Of a DNA stretch of 64,000 nucleotides, positions 1 through 13,487 are shown in pieces; position 1 is the first letter of the stretch; every line of letters begins with the position of its first letter. A model generated the notes under the pieces. It saw only the letters and a list, made by a program, of their open reading frames with translations. It did not search any database and was not told the DNA's origin. The stretch covers positions 158,275,160 to 158,339,159 of the forward strand of contig NC_061115.1 in NCBI RefSeq assembly GCF_002878395.1, read 5' to 3'. The DNA comes from Capsicum annuum. Lineage: Eukaryota > Streptophyta > Magnoliopsida > Solanales > Solanaceae. The translations under genes were made by a program, and so were the position numbers.

Positions 1-1690
1 GTTTGCGCTGCAAAGCCAATGGCCAAGTGGTGTAGAAACTCAATTTTTGAGTTATTTTGAGGGCAACCAAGTCATTTGACACTACATAACTGTCCCTAAA
101 CATAACTAAAGAGATTAATAGTCCCTAAACACGTTTTAACCCTATCAAAATCATTAGTTCAGCATCTAATACACAAAAGGATAAAAAACAACTTAGAGTT
201 TGGGCAATCAAGCTTAAAGGTTCAATATTTTCACAATTTCTTCATCATTAAGGTGTGTGGGGTTATGAACAAGGATACCTCTTTCATCCTTGTGACCAAA
301 ACTTATTTTTTTCTTAAGATTTCATGATTTTCAAATTAGGGTTCATACCCAAACTACTTCGTTTTGAGTTTATGAATTTACAAGTGATTTACATATTGAA
401 GTACATGTTTATCTCATCTATTTATGCTTTGACTTGAAGGTTTATATTATGAATTGTACCTCTTTATTGTGAATTGATATTTCTTAATGATTTCAAGATG
501 ATTGTTGAGAATGAAGCTTTATTATGAAATTCTGAAAATTTAAGTACATATGCTTTAAACCCCAATATGAGTTTGGAGATTTCAAGAAGACTATGATCTT
601 AAGCCTCTTTTATAAGTTGTTTACCAAGATTTAAGAAAGAAATAGATATTTTGATCCTAAGCTAAGATAGGGAATCCAAGTTGTTCATATAGTTTATGAT
701 TTAAAGAAAGAGAAGCACAATTATTTTTTATTATAAACCCTTGTGTTATTTTAAGGTGGATTTCCTAAAACTATAAGCATATAAGTATAGGAGTAGTATT
801 TAGCACCGAGTTAGGTATGATTCTGCGGTCTCATGCCCTAGAACTATGAGCCACCATAGGTTTAAGTCAGTGATCACTTAATATAAGGTTCTATTCCGAT
901 GGCAAGGTTAGAACAGCTCTCCCTAACGTGGGTAAGACGTTGCACTCCATGACAGCTCACATGGTTAATGTCGGTTAGAAGAAACTCCCTAAGACAGAAT
1001 AAAATAAAAGCTTTTAAAACTAAGTGTTGTGGCTCACAAAGTTTATCATTATGCTTTACTACTCATGTTTATGATTTTACAGCTGTGTTTTATTCAAGCC
1101 CAAGGTGAGTCATTTACACTTAGCATGAATTATTTGACAGCCTATGAGTACATGGAGTTATTGTTTTACTTATGCATTCACCCCCACATGCTCAGTATAT
1201 TTCAAAAGTACTGATCGACATATACATCTATGTGCTACATTATCTCATAATATAGGTACTAGTTGCAGCCCACACATCATAATCAGACAGTGTGCAGTTT
1301 CCAGTCAGCAGGTGATGAGTCCTTTATATTTGAAGGCTTGAGTCAATCACAATTTAGTAGCATCTTATTTCTTTATTCAATCGTATTGATTCGGGATAGT
1401 TGGGGGTTATGTCCTGGCTACCTATTGTCAATATTAGTAGAGGTTTCATAGACAGTTAGTATAGTTGATGTATTAAATTTCAGTTTTGTTTTGTATAACT
1501 AGAGTTGTAATAGTTTTAAACAGTTTTGTATTGAATTTACTTAGTAAAGTCATATTTTCCACTTAATTCTTTCAGATTAATGTATTTTATTTAGTTGCTC
1601 ACGAGTTATACCAGTATAAGGGTTAACTTAGGATCACTTGTGGTTCTAAGCACCGTATTACGTCCAGGGGGTAGTCTCGGGGTGTTACAA
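1..1690 (+). mobile_element. Ty3/Gypsy-type LTR, 3' part (solo or truncated)
   Basis: No coding capacity is visible. The segment from about 1020 to 1690 is repeated in diverged form at 8150-8841. It ends with a block rich in the words 'ggttctaagcaccgtattacg' to 'ggggtgttaca', the style of long LTRs of Solanaceae Gypsy elements, as I recall them. The left border lies outside the window or is unclear. No primer-binding site follows the end, so a solo or broken LTR is more likely than a complete element. The Gypsy assignment is recognition of style, not a search result. Confidence 0.5.
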
Positions 1691-4600
1691 ACTTGTTATC
1701 CATAGGAATGTCCTTATTAGTCTGCCCGGGTTAAAGATCCTAACTCGAAAGGTCCTTCTTTGGTTTGGTTTCGATAGTGTATAAATTTCCTGAGGTCTTC
1801 TTGACGACCCTCATCTTGTCTTTCTAATTGGGAGGTTGGTTTGGAATTGGTTTTATATCAAACATTTTTCCAATTTCTATTCTTTCTTTATAGAATGGTT
1901 TTGGTTGGGTTAAAGGAGCTTAAGGAGGAATTAAAGGATCTCTGTGATGAAGTTCTCATCAATCTTAATGTTTCCGGTGTGGAGTATTTTTGCTCTTGTA
2001 TGCATAGGGGGAATGTTTTCCTTGGGAATGGATAGGTTGTCGGTGGGTGACTAAGGAATTGGAAGCGTCCTCCTTGTAGGGTGGACCTTATATGTATATT
2101 CCATTTTATATTTGGTATTTTGATAGTATTGAATGGTGGTTGGTAGATCCTAGGCTTGAACCTAGATGCTTGATTTTGATTATAGGGAGTATGATAAGCT
2201 CAGGAATAGAAATGCAAGAGTATTTTGTAAGTGAAATAAGAAGTTAAGTGAAATAAGGCATCAGCAACTCAACAAGGAAAATATAGTTTAGTAATCATAT
2301 ATTCTAGAAACTTAGTCCAAACAGTCAGTTAGTTGATTTTATTCACTTCACAAATATATCATTACCCATATAGATGTTCGTCATCTAATCTATACGAGAC
2401 ACCAATATCACTATTACTCTCTTTTACAGGTTACTGCCACACAACATATCTAAAAAGAGCCTAAGAAAAGTCTCAACTTACCTTAAGAAAGCTTGAAGAA
2501 CCAAACTGAAGTTTTGCCCTTCTAATTGCCTATGAACGATCCTAATCTATTCCAATATGAGTTCTACATAAGAAAATAAAGCTAATGATATCCATAATAA
2601 GACACATTGAATCTTAGTTCAAAATTTAACCCAAAAGCTAACCCAAGGGCCATAAGAAAAAAAGTTATTGAAAAATACATTACCCAAGAGTTAAGGAGTT
2701 CAAATCTGAAATTTCATTAAGGGGGAGTGGGTAAAATTGACCTTAAAATCACTAATTTATAGAATTTTAACTTTAACAGGGAAAACCCCAAACTTTAAGT
2801 TCAAATGCTTAGATTTAAAGGTAAAATCATGGATAATCTAGGAGAAATGATAGATTATCGATTTAGAAATTTATGCAAAGGTTGAATCTCAAAAACTCTC
2901 TTAAAATCTGACAAAATCGTGATCTCTAGGCTAAATAATGATAGGAATGGGTTTGTCCCAAAAATTAGATATTTAATATTGTTAGTAAAAAGACCCTTTG
3001 TGATCGCAATCAAACTATTGCGTTCACGAGGTTGACCAATTAGATCCATCGCTATTGCGAGGGTCCAGTTGAGTTTACGTAGCATTAACCAACCTAACCC
3101 ATAAGTATCTTTCATTACAAATGCAGTCCTCCCTCCACAAATTTGATAAATAAGGAATTCCTTCATCCTGAATGCGATAAGGAAATTGTATGGCACCAGC
3201 AACAACAATTGACAACAGATATACATAAGTTATAAATTCCCCAAAGAACCCCCCTAATGCATTTGAAAACCCATGTACATTTCAACTATGCTACTAGAAT
3301 AAAATCAATATTTCAAACTCAATAGTTCAGCCAAAATTTTCAATGGAGGTCGCTAACATCAAATATTGATCGAAGTTAATCATGTGCCAGAACTTCGTAA
3401 TATCTCATTTAAATGTTCAAAATCACATCAAAGGCCCTGTGACCCAAACCAAACATACTACTAACTCAAAATTAAGGTTTTACAGCTGGTGGAACTAACA
3501 AAATTCTCATATGACGCTCAAATCTCCAAATGTTGACCAAAGTAAACCATATCAACTCCAAAGCTTTTCAAACTGACAAACTCACTTAAATCTTAATCAA
3601 ATACCTCACAAACCATGTCATTCACTCCTACTTTTCACAAGCACCGTAATGTCACTACGAGGAGAGATAAAATGGTCAAAACACATAAGAATATATAAAT
3701 CAAAATAAAGGTTGTTGCACATATACTTCCAATTTCTTTTTAACTAGAGTTGAAACTGAAAAATTCTAATGTCAAGTTAGAAATAATTTTTCCCTTGTAT
3801 CTGTTTGACAAGTATTGTGAATTCACTAATTTATTTACATGCATATAGTGGATTATAATTCTTCACCAAAAAGTTATTTGTCCTAGTTGTTTCATTAATA
3901 TACTTATCTAACTTCACATATACTTGAACCACATATATAGTAAGTGTTACTCTATACTGCTTAACACTTCTAAAAGCAAGGCAGGCCTCTCAAACTTCAC
4001 AAGCAAGTAGGAGTAAAGATAATCTTTTTTCAATTTTTGTTTTGCTCTTCATTCTCTTCTTGTAGGTTGTTTATCCTCATCTTCACCATCAACATCTTCA
4101 TCTGTACAAATTTCAAAACTAACAATTTTATTTGAGTAAAAGTATGGCTCATCACCAATTATTTTATCTTTTAAGGTACTCTTTTCTTGAATAAATACTA
4201 ATCATATTCCAAGTCTACAGTTTTTTAACCTAAATCAACTCCTTTAACTCTATGCTCCCTTTCTTTCCTCCTTTTTGTTTTGATAATTTTTTGTCTTATA
4301 TTCATCTTCACTTTAATTGAACAACTATACATATCTTGAATCTGTACTACCTTGATTTTCGCTTCTCCAATCAAATTACTTTAGCACCGACAATTGAAGT
4401 CCCATTTAAGCCCTCCCCAACACCGAGATAAGTCATGCGCACAACAGACTCTAGAGGTTATAGAGCCTCTTTAAACTTTAAACTTCATTACTCGAAAGGA
4501 TTGAGCAGACTCTTTAACAAAATTAGCATCAAATTTTTTCTCCACATGATTTACATATTCAAAGAAAGAGGACCACAAGAGGTATGTACTTCAACCAAGT

Positions 4601-4900
4601 GGGACACATAAAATTTAATAATAAACTCACTTTTAAGTTGAGGTATAGTATTCATAATGTCCCTGTCACTCTTTACTTTTACTAAATAACCAAGTTTAGG
4701 CGGTTTAATAGAAATAATGGAAGACGAACACCTATATTCATATCTTTAACATACTCAACAAATTAAAGTAGAAAAAGTTGTCAACATCTACATCAAAATA
4801 ATCAGTAATAGTTTAATCTTTGTACCTCATATGACGGTTTTATTGTGATTTTCCTCCATGGTGAAACCTCAAGGTGATGTATGCAAAAGCCATCGTCGAA
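1691..4900. other. No recognisable gene; AT-rich intergenic sequence
   Basis: Both strands were read. The short open frames here, including a 123-codon minus-strand one at 2855-3226, show no family motif, no codon bias and no splice logic. The sequence is probably old transposon debris but I could not assign it. Confidence 0.6.
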
Positions 4901-4929
4901 TGAAAAAAATTTAAAAAAATATACGAGTT

Positions 4930-5735
4930 TTTAAGTCCTTAGTTTTGATGATTGACAAATTCATAATTTGGGACTTGTTCCTTAGTATTTTTGTGATGAC
5001 AAAAGCCACTACGCATTAGGGAGAAGGTTGGGCTTACCTGTCACTATCACAGTCAAACTGCCACGGCTAACACATAGTATAAAAGTTAGTGAAAAGCCAC
5101 TACCACCTTTTTCCCTCAACCAATGGGATCTCTCCTAGGTTTTCTTATGTCACAATAAATATTACTCATCTAACTCAACCAGAAAACTAAAATTTTCATA
5201 TACTCATAACTAAATATCTTTTTGAAGTGGTAAATCAAAGGCTACATACTGCAGCAGAAAACTAGTTATTCATCGAGTTGTATTTTTACTTCCTTGTTGT
5301 AGTTGAGTTCGTGTATTTTGTACTTAAATTATTGCCTATATTTTCTTACGATTGCAGTAGGTTTTGAGGTGCAATCCTTTATTTTGTAATCATCTAGAGT
5401 TAGTCGATTGTTTCAAGCAAGAGTTAGCTTGTGAAGTCCAGTTGGAGTTAGCTGAGGTGAGAAGCAGTAGAGTTACTGCTTGGGTTTCCTTGTAATAGAG
5501 TTATTTCTAGGAAAAAAATAATTATATTCAAGAAGTTACTTGAGTATAGTGGAGCTTAGAAATCCTGGAGGCAGGTCGTGGTTTTTCTCCATACAAGGAG
5601 TTTCTACATAAAAAACTTGTGTCCTTTATTTTACTGTATTCCTGAACTTCTTTCTTTATATCTCCTAGTATTTATTGTGTGAGTGCATCAGGAAATAGGT
5701 CCCTGAGTTGAGGAGCAACCCACCCCAACCCTTTA
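4930..5735 (+). mobile_element. Copia (SIRE/Maximus-like) 5' LTR
   Basis: It lies directly upstream of a clear Copia primer-binding site. The left edge is only approximate. The words around 4945 ('ttttgatgattgacaaa') and the end just before the binding site fit SIRE-type LTRs as I know them. No matching 3' LTR was found, so the element is truncated. Confidence 0.45.
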
Positions 5736-5737
5736 TT

Positions 5738-5750
5738 TGGTATCAGAGCG
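5738..5750 (+). other. Retrotransposon primer-binding site (initiator Met-tRNA type)
   Basis: The sequence TGGTATCAGAGCG is the complement of the 3' end of plant initiator tRNA-Met, the usual Copia minus-strand primer. It fixes the orientation (plus) and the boundary between the LTR and the internal region. Confidence 0.85.
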
Positions 5751-5849
5751 GGTCTTTCATAATAAGGCTAACACCTTGGAAAGATTCTAAGAAATAGAGG
5801 TTCCATCAAAACTAGTTTTAAAGGCTTCACAAGCTACTTATCTCTGAAG

Positions 5850-6990
5850 AAAATGAAATATCTCACATTGCAAAAAGAATGCTCAAAACCTTGAAAATGT
5901 CAAGGGTTGTACACAAAAAAAGGTGAATCTAATAAGCACTGCAATGAAGGACTGAGAAATGGTACATGTCACAAGTATGGCAAGATAGGTCACTACGTCA
6001 ATGATTGTACAATGCAAAAGGTTGAGAATAAGGAGAGAGAAAATAAGAAGGTTCCTATGAAGTATAATTGGAGAGCTAAAGTTGACAAGATTGCTAGTTA
6101 GCTGCTTGTAGCTTGTCGGAATGACTCATCAAGTGAATCAAATGAATTTGAGCAAGGAGAAGATGTTCCTACCTTGGTAATAAGAGAAAATTTACAAGTC
6201 TCTGGTTTATTTGTTGCTGTGATGGTAGACACAGATGAAAATCAAGATAGACCGACAAATCTCCTAGATATTAAAAAGAACCTAAAGGATTACTCACTCA
6301 AAAACTCAGGTCTCTTGCCTCTATGCTGATTAAATCCCTAAATAAGACTGTTGAAGAAAAAGAAAATCGAAAGAAATCCATTGAGAAACGTAAAGAAGAA
6401 GTCATTGAGGTGAGTGTACAAGTGACATAACTCACTAGTGAAAAAGGAAAACTGAAGGATGATCTAAGTATGTGTGAAAAAGATATGATTGAACTAAGTG
6501 TGCAAATGGATAAAAATCAAGCAACCTGCAAAAATCTCTCATGTGAAAATGATCTCCTGAGTAAACAATTAAGTGATATTACTAAGTCAACTTCCAAAGA
6601 GAAAGTAGAGAGAAGCGGCATACAATTTTAGTTGGAAGAAGAAGTAGTTGAAGCTAGAGTTAATATGGCAGATTTGCTTGAAAGATATTTTATCCTTAAA
6701 GAGGATGAGTACTGTTGTCAAGGTGAAGGTTCTAATTGTGATATCAGACACTCAGAAAGCAAGTATGATCACTTAATTTCATGATATGGAAATTTAGTAC
6801 ACTCGAGAGAAATGTGTCCTTCTAAAGAAACAAATCAGAAAGGGATGGGAAAACTAATCACTTTAAGAAAAAAGAAAAGAAGATTACCCAGATGGACCAA
6901 GAAAAAGCTAATCTAGCCTCTATCCTCTTTTTGAGAACCCAGACAAAAATGGATTCCTAAGTCTAACAACTGATTTGTAATGCAGGTCAA
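5850..6990 (+). pseudogene. Broken Copia gag with zinc knuckle and coiled-coil tail
   Basis: Frame 5907-6101 carries a CCHC zinc knuckle (CHKYGKIGHYVNDC, with Y where the second Cys is usual), the nucleic-acid-binding motif of retrotransposon gag. Downstream, several frames read as Lys/Glu-rich coiled-coil sequence (LKDYSLKN..., then repeated 'EEKEN'-like stretches), as in the long gag of SIRE-type Copia elements. Multiple stops and frameshifts break it. No protease, integrase or reverse transcriptase follows, so the element lost its pol part. It lies about 170 bases after the primer-binding site, as expected for gag. Not functional. Confidence 0.6.
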
Positions 6991-8149
6991 GGCAAGAGAT
7001 AGCAGTCAATACAGTGTGATTGAGGATGGTTGACCCAAGCATACGACTATTAACTTGAAGGGATCACCTCTTGCAGCAGACTTTAAAAGAGGAAAAGTTT
7101 CCTTAGTATATACTCATGGTTCCTTGAAGAAAGATAATGGAATTGGTTGAGTAAATAATTAGGAGATAAAGCCTACGAGATCCAACTGTATGTTACCTGA
7201 TTTTACAATTCTACCTTGATAGCTATGAAATGGTAAGCAGGTATCCTAACTAGACATAGGAATACATATCTAATTTAGTTTCATATCTTCTGCAGATATA
7301 TGACCAAAGCAAAAAGAAGAAGAGTAAAAGGAGGAGAAGGTGAAATAACACTGAACATTGTTTTCAAAAATATATTAAGAACTAGGTTCCAAATCAGGTC
7401 AGTATCACTTAGTGTTCTTATACAGTGACTATTTAAATAAATGATATGTGCCACATCACTCTCCCGCCCTTTTCTAAAAAGTTGTCATGTCTTTTAAGTC
7501 AAGAAAATGTGCCCATCGAACCCGACAAATTTTTTCAAATACATTCTCTCATAAAATTTGAACTGTTTTCGTTGTCCTATTTAAAATCATAAATTATATT
7601 CTCCCTCCTTCATTATAAAGAACTCTTTTTTACTTTCTTACAAGCCTCATCAGTTCCTCTACACTCTTTAAACTCATACCAGCTACTCCTGTACAATATC
7701 TCTCAATCTCTACAATGTCAAATTTCTTACCTTCCAAAACAAATAAACCCACCCCCCTAAAAATGCTAGACACTCTTTCTGTTCATCTGGGTTCGAAGAA
7801 AGGTTTGCTATTACTAAGTTTTCCCCTTTGTACCTTGGCAAAATTGCTAGGGATTTCAATTTTAAGAAGGCAGAAACACTTGATACTTTTCATTGAAAGG
7901 GTGAAAATGTTACTAAAAAGAATCCAAAATTTCTTTCTCTAAAAACTCTGTTCCTAGTGAAGAAGAATCCAAGGTTGAATTTGTCAAAAGCCTCTTTTTT
8001 GTGTTTTTTTCTCAAGCCAACAAATCTGAGAAATCAATCCCTGATCCACCAGTTCATTCTAGTTGAGATTTTGATTCCTCCTCAAAAACCCAAACCCTCT
8101 CCTTAAGATATGCAGAATAAGTTTTCAGATCTTATTTAGCCTAAATGAT
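6991..8149. other. Unassigned sequence between two retrotransposon fragments
   Basis: Short open frames such as 7715-7942 show no recognisable domain. The region contains no tRNA or repeat structure I can support. Confidence 0.5.
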
Positions 8150-8841
8150 TTGAGAATAAGAATAAGATACAGATTTAAGAACTAAGTGTAATGACTCACA
8201 AGATTTAGATTACATGTTTATTATTCATGATTTATGATCTTTAGATTTCAGATTACTCAAGCTACGTGAGTCATTTACATTTAGCATGCATGATTTTATA
8301 AACTGTGTTGATATTGTTTTACTTATTGCATCCACCCCCATATACTCAGTATATCCTCAAAGTACTGATTCATATATACGTCTATGTGCTACATTGTCTC
8401 ATAATGTAGGTACAAGTTATAGCACGCATACCATATTTAGTCAGATGCAGATTCCAGCCAGTGAGATTATGAGTCCTCCTACTTTGAGGACTTCAGTTAG
8501 ATTCATTATATTTTATTTTCTTTATTCAGTCATATTGATTTGGGATAGTTAGGAGTCATGTCCCGGCTACTTAAAAATCAATGCTAGTAGAGGCTCCATA
8601 GACAGTCAGTAAAGTTGTGTATCTTATTTCAGTTTTGGCTTTACATAAAGCAGAGTTGTAAATATTTTTCCTATAGTTATATTGATTATATTTGACTAAA
8701 GATGTATCTGCCGCTTATTTTGTGCAGATTTATAAATCTTATTTAGTTGCTCATGTGTATGCCAGTAGAAGGGTTAGCTTGGGGTTACTTGTAGTCCTAA
8801 GAACTGTGTGACGTCTCGTAACAGATTTTTGAGGCATTACA
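8150..8841 (+). mobile_element. Second copy of the Gypsy-type LTR end (truncated)
   Basis: It is a diverged direct repeat of about 1020-1690. Shared blocks include 'cactcagtatat...caaaagtactgat' (8345), 'gggatagttaggagtcatgtc' (8543), 'tagttgctcatg' and 'gggttagcttggggttactt' (8770). It ends at 'gaggcattaca'. The first 1 kb of the 1-1690 copy is missing here. Same orientation as the first copy. The NIPA fragment begins within about ten bases of this end. Confidence 0.55.
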
Positions 8842-8847
8842 GGCACC

Positions 8848-9421
8848 TAGCAATGGAACCAAGATTGATTGTATACACGTGTGTAGTCATGGTGCTGGTA
8901 CTTGTCCTTATTTTATAGTATGTGCCTAAATTCGAGTAGAGGTATATGGTCATTTACATTGGAATTTGTTCTCTCATGGGGTCTTTCATAGTTATGGGTG
9001 TGAAAGCAGTTGGAATCGCTCTTAATCTCTCATTTGAAGGAAAGAATCAATTCAAATATTTTAAAACATGGTTATCTACTGTGTTTGTTATCGTCTTTTT
9101 CCTTTTGCAACTGAACTATTTGAACAAGGCACTTGATAAAACACTGTTGTGGTTTCTCCAGTTTACTATGCCATGTTTATGATACTAACCATTCTTGCCA
9201 GCATGATAATGTTTAAGGACTGAGATCATCAGACAACAACACAGATAATAACAAAACTATGTGGCTTTATAACTATCCTCTCTGATACTTTTCTCCTTCA
9301 CAAAACAAAGGATATGGGAAATAAATCATCAAAAAATGTCATTCTCCTTTCAAAAAACAACAAGGACATAAAAAGTAGTAAGCCGACGGACAAGAACCTG
9401 AAAGAAATTGTTGAGGTTTGA
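8848..9421 (+). pseudogene. Fragment of a NIPA-type (DUF803) magnesium transporter gene
   Basis: NIPA proteins are multi-pass membrane Mg2+ transporters. The open frame 8946-9182 contains MVIYIGICSLMGS, a VKAVGIAL stretch, NQFKYFKTWL and LNYLNKALD. These are the conserved membrane segments of plant NIPA/DUF803 proteins as I know them. Upstream, 8860-8930 still reads as the preceding membrane helix (LIVYTCVVMVLVLVL). After a frameshift near 9155, other frames continue the family order with LTILASMIMFKD, then a TKLCGFITILSDTFLLHKTKD-type segment to about 9335. There are in-frame stops at about 8917 and 8938 and at least two frame changes. Roughly half of a normal protein is represented, with no intron visible in the retained part, which suggests a retroposed or TE-captured copy. 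It sits directly against a Gypsy LTR end. Confidence 0.75.
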
Positions 9422-11580
9422 AGAGATTGCAAAAGGGTTGTGTGGAAGATAGGAGCATTACTTGTTGAAGAGAACAATAGAATTGTACTTGAAACTGGCC
9501 AAAAAAGGCAATGTTTTTGATAGTTTATTGGGGATGCTTCTTCCTTCAGAACTCTTTCTCACTTCATCATCATCTCGTCGTCCTCATCATCCCGACATAG
9601 AAGAAGACTCCCTATTGTCAACAATACACAAGATAAATTCCTTTAATCTCAAATGATTAATTCACTAAAAACCTATGTTACTCAGATGCTACAAAAATGT
9701 TAATGATTGCATTCAGATTCTCCAAAAGTAGCAGAAAAATATCAACAGTTGCGTACCAAATTCTCCAAAACAAATATATTTTTGGAGAATTCAATACGTA
9801 GTGTAAAAATGTCAATGGGTTTGTATTTGATTCTCCAAAAGTTGTGTATATTTGGCGAATTCAACATAGGTATGGCATCAAATGTCATGAGTATGTGTAA
9901 TTTAACTAAAAATAATAATTACAATCAAAATTATAAAGTGGTGTACCTCCAGCATAAGACCTCCTAATACCCAACTCCTCTTCCGTGTATAGAGTAAACC
10001 CATCTACCTTTTTCTTCCCCGTGGCTTTAATAAAACTCCAATTTTTTAATTCCACCTATTTTTTTCAACTTTTTTGGCTCTGTAACGGTTACTCCGCTTG
10101 ATTATTCTTGTTTTTGAGTTCTTCCTCCGTTCAGCTATAATTTTGTATATTTCATTGCCAGGATTTTTGGATTCAAAGAAGAAATGAAAAATGAGTTTTT
10201 CGTTTCTACAAAGTATAACTATTGCTAGTCTTAAAAATAGATTGTAGAAGGAAGGGTTCAAGGAAGGGTAATTTGGTAAACAAATATCCTTTTATAAAAA
10301 TTATATAAATATATATATCTTTAATACATCAAATCAAACACTGTATACAAAATAATGCATGTATAACTAATACTTGCATTAATAATACAAACATTGTTAA
10401 TACACCTTATTCAGTATTATTCTTATAAACTCTACCAAACGACCCCTTAGTGAACCAAATCTCTCCGCCACATACTTTGAAGTGGGTGTTAAATAGAGAA
10501 TATTGTTGCAATTAAATCGACTAAATCGCGCGTTTTCCTTTTGTATTTTTCAAGAGTATTACACATTCTAACAATTTCCGAGTAAATAATACACGTTTTA
10601 AAATATAAAATTTTCATTGGTTGATATTTTTCTTTTCTATATCTATATAATAGAAGTGAGAGTTTCAACATTACTATTAAGTGTCATTCTATTTGATAGT
10701 AGGGGTATTTTGGTCATTTGCTATTGTTGATATGGTTTGCTTGTCTGTTGTTTTGTCGACGTGACTTATGAACTGCTTCCCGATATAACACGTGCCTTGC
10801 CATTGCTTAACATTACCCCTTAACTCTATCTCCAAATCTCTTTTTCATTGAAATCTCACTGCTTTTAACTATTTATATCTCTCTCTATATATATACTTAG
10901 TCTCTTTCTACAAGTACTAATGCAACAAAACTTGCGTACTAAAATTCCTTCAGAATTTAAGTAGTTTCATTTATTAAAAAAAGTGTAGATGGTACAAATA
11001 TTGAATTCTTTTTTTTTTATTTCAGTTTTCAGCTTGGTTCATATAAGGAAATTAATGAAGTAAATTTTTTATTTTGCCCCTTAATCACCTCCAGATTTTG
11101 TGGTGGTCGGGGTATATGAAGTTCTGAATATAGGTCATAATATGGTACCCGTTTTGATTAATTGGATCATATGGAATTGTTGATGATACCAATGCAGGTA
11201 GGGAGATGGGTGGAGGGAGAAATAAAGTTCTTTTATAAGAAGATGATATGCCCAAGTAGTCTGTATATAAATTTATTATTGGGATCTGCATGTAGGAAAA
11301 TGATAAGATCTCATAATTACATTGGCTTCTTCTGGATTTTGCTCTCCAAGAAACTATGTCTATTTTTTTTCTTCAGGTAATTATACTCTGTAATTCCTTT
11401 ATTTTTGAGTTTGCAGCTTAGTCTATTCATTAAAGCAAAGTTAATTCAGGTGTGTAGTATTTTTTTGGGTCTATTTGCTTTGGTATTGTTAAATTTTAAT
11501 TTTTCAGTTCTATTTTGAGTGTGAGTTTTCTGATATAGATTTTATCTGAGCTCTTTGGATGCTTTGTTGAAGGTTCTTAA
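9422..11580. other. No gene; AT-rich, with a possible small foldback MITE at 10259-10447
   Basis: The stretch holds no supported coding region. At 9715-9850 the word 'attctccaaaa' recurs three times and its complement 'ttttggagaat' once. The segment 10259-10447 is AT-rich, partly self-complementary ('aataatgcatg' against 'cttgcattaat') and ends in 'ccaaacgacccctta', a terminus also seen near 21540. It may be a small PIF/Harbinger-like MITE with a TTA target duplication, but the left end is not clear. Confidence 0.35.
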
Positions 11581-11583
11581 GTT

Positions 11584-11960
11584 GTGTATAATATTAACAA
11601 TAGAATCCTTTGCTGTACACATGATAATAGTCCGATTTCTTTGCATCGTGTCGATACACTCAAAGAAGATATGAAAAACGAGAAAATGAGACCTTTATAC
11701 TATCTCCCATGTGCTGCTCAAGCTTTGAATTCATTCATAAATGATGGACTAAGATCTACAAAGTCGATAATTTCTAAAATAAGAGAATTTTTCCTAAAGA
11801 TGAACACGTCCTTTGAGATCTCTCAAGAATTTCTCCAATGTTAATGCTTATTAAAAAGGCAACTGAAAATTCTCTCTTGATGCCTCACCCCGTTGGAGTT
11901 GCAATTATCAGATGCTTGACATTGCACGAAAGGTGTTTTTCTTCTCTATTAAATATGGTT
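11584..11960 (+). pseudogene. hAT transposase remnant (partial)
   Basis: The open frame at 11584-11844 contains CAAQALNSFINDGL followed about ten residues later by IISKIREFF. Plant hAT transposases (RICESLEEPER type) have a CAAHILNLIVxDGL block followed by an ISKIRE block, so both order and spacing match. The frame lacks a BED zinc finger and the C-terminal dimerisation region, and stops at 11844. The following bases continue in broken frames. No terminal inverted repeats were found. It is too short to be active. Family assignment rests on two motifs, hence moderate confidence. Confidence 0.5.
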
Positions 11961-12792
11961 ATAAATTTCAAGCTACTAGCTTCTTGTAAAAAATATTTAA
12001 GAACAATGTAAACACACATATCTAACTTATGTAAGTTTACAGTGATATTCAACCAATTCTATTCAAAGTTCACCCTAAAAATTGTCTTATACTATCACAT
12101 TTTTTATACTGAAGTTCCTCAATGTTAATAATATGTGTATAATTAGTTTGCCTTTATTGTGTAGAAATTGCTTTCATTATGGATTCTATTCTCTGACCTG
12201 ATCTGGTGATTATACTTGGTTAATTTCCTATAATCTTTTTTTAGCAGCACTCTATTTATACATTTCCAGCTCGAAATTGGTAGTTGCTTTGCGGTCTTTT
12301 AGAGATAAAACTTTGATAAATTTCTAGGACCCTTCACTTTCCGCCACTGTTGGTCTTCTGAATGAGGGAGTTGAGTTGCAAGGTTTACCATATTAAAATG
12401 AAAAACGTTGATGATTATAAAAGTTAAATGTTCAAATTTTCACTCAAAATGGCAACCTTCATTCAATTTAATGAGATTTAATTACTTAGACTCTAAAACC
12501 AAAATATTATCTTTCCTAACATTCAATTTACATTTGGATCCTTGCTAGACTAAATTGGACATAAGACACATAGATACGCTAATATTGTCGAGTTATGGGT
12601 TGTTTCTTGCTATTTATAGATAGAAGTAGACATCATCTTAAAAGGAAACACAAGAACTGAATATGAAAAATATGGTGTTTCTTTACATTTAGATTTAATC
12701 TTCAAGTGAGTGATAACTTTAATTATATTTTTTCCTGTAGATAGGTAAATCAATGTAACTGTTGTCCGAAAGTATGATGAACTACTAGACAG

Positions 12793-13473
12793 TGTTGGGT
12801 TATTAAGAGGTGTGAATGGAAAACGAAAAGGTGGTGTTTTTTCGGAAAGACACTAAGAGAAAGGATCCAATTTGAATAGGCACCTATTTAGATTGAATGA
12901 TTATGACCTTTCTAATGGATTGTGGCTTTTCGAAGAGTTGTACCTTTCCGAAGAGTTGCACCTTTATGAAGGGGTGCATCCTTCTGAACCATTACTTATC
13001 TTTCATGAAGCAACACCTTCATGGCTATAAATTAAATACTTGAATTTTTCCTCAGATAAAGATAATTTTTTAAAGTTAAAAACATTATTATTATTGTTCT
13101 TCTTAAAAACTCTCTCGTGATCTTCAAACTGTTGAGTGTGTTCGAAGTTTTTGAGAATTTAAGGTACCGCTATTTTTAGAAAGTGAATCATTTTATCTTG
13201 AGAGGAAAGATTTCATAACCTCGGGTACTTGAGGGGAATAAATTTCTTAAGGACACACCGTGCATTCGGTGGACTTGATTCTCAATTTTCTGTTTCATCT
13301 TATTTTTTAAAAAAAGGTTGATAAATACACTTCATTTCATAGTTCATTTGATCATTCATTTGAACTTGTGTTTGAAGGTGTTGAACTTCATTGTAGTTCT
13401 TGAATGTTGTTCTTGAACTGAGTTTGAAGTTTGTATAGAAAACATATAGATTTTTGTACCCGTCGGAACAACA
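12793..13473 (+). repeat. LTR copy 1 of the 12.8-19.8 kb Copia
   Basis: 681 bp, starting TGTTGGGTTATTAAGAGG and ending GGAACAACA. It contains 'ggctataaatt' at about 13022, a plausible LTR TATA box. It has an extra 18-bp internal duplication near 12940 (GAAGAGTTG repeated) that the other two LTRs lack. Its outer flank is the GACAG target duplication. Confidence 0.85.
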
Positions 13474-13487
13474 ATTTTTTTTATTAT

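Noticed and set aside
2855..3226. 123-codon minus-strand open frame
   Set aside because: No recognisable domain, and isolated in AT-rich non-coding DNA.
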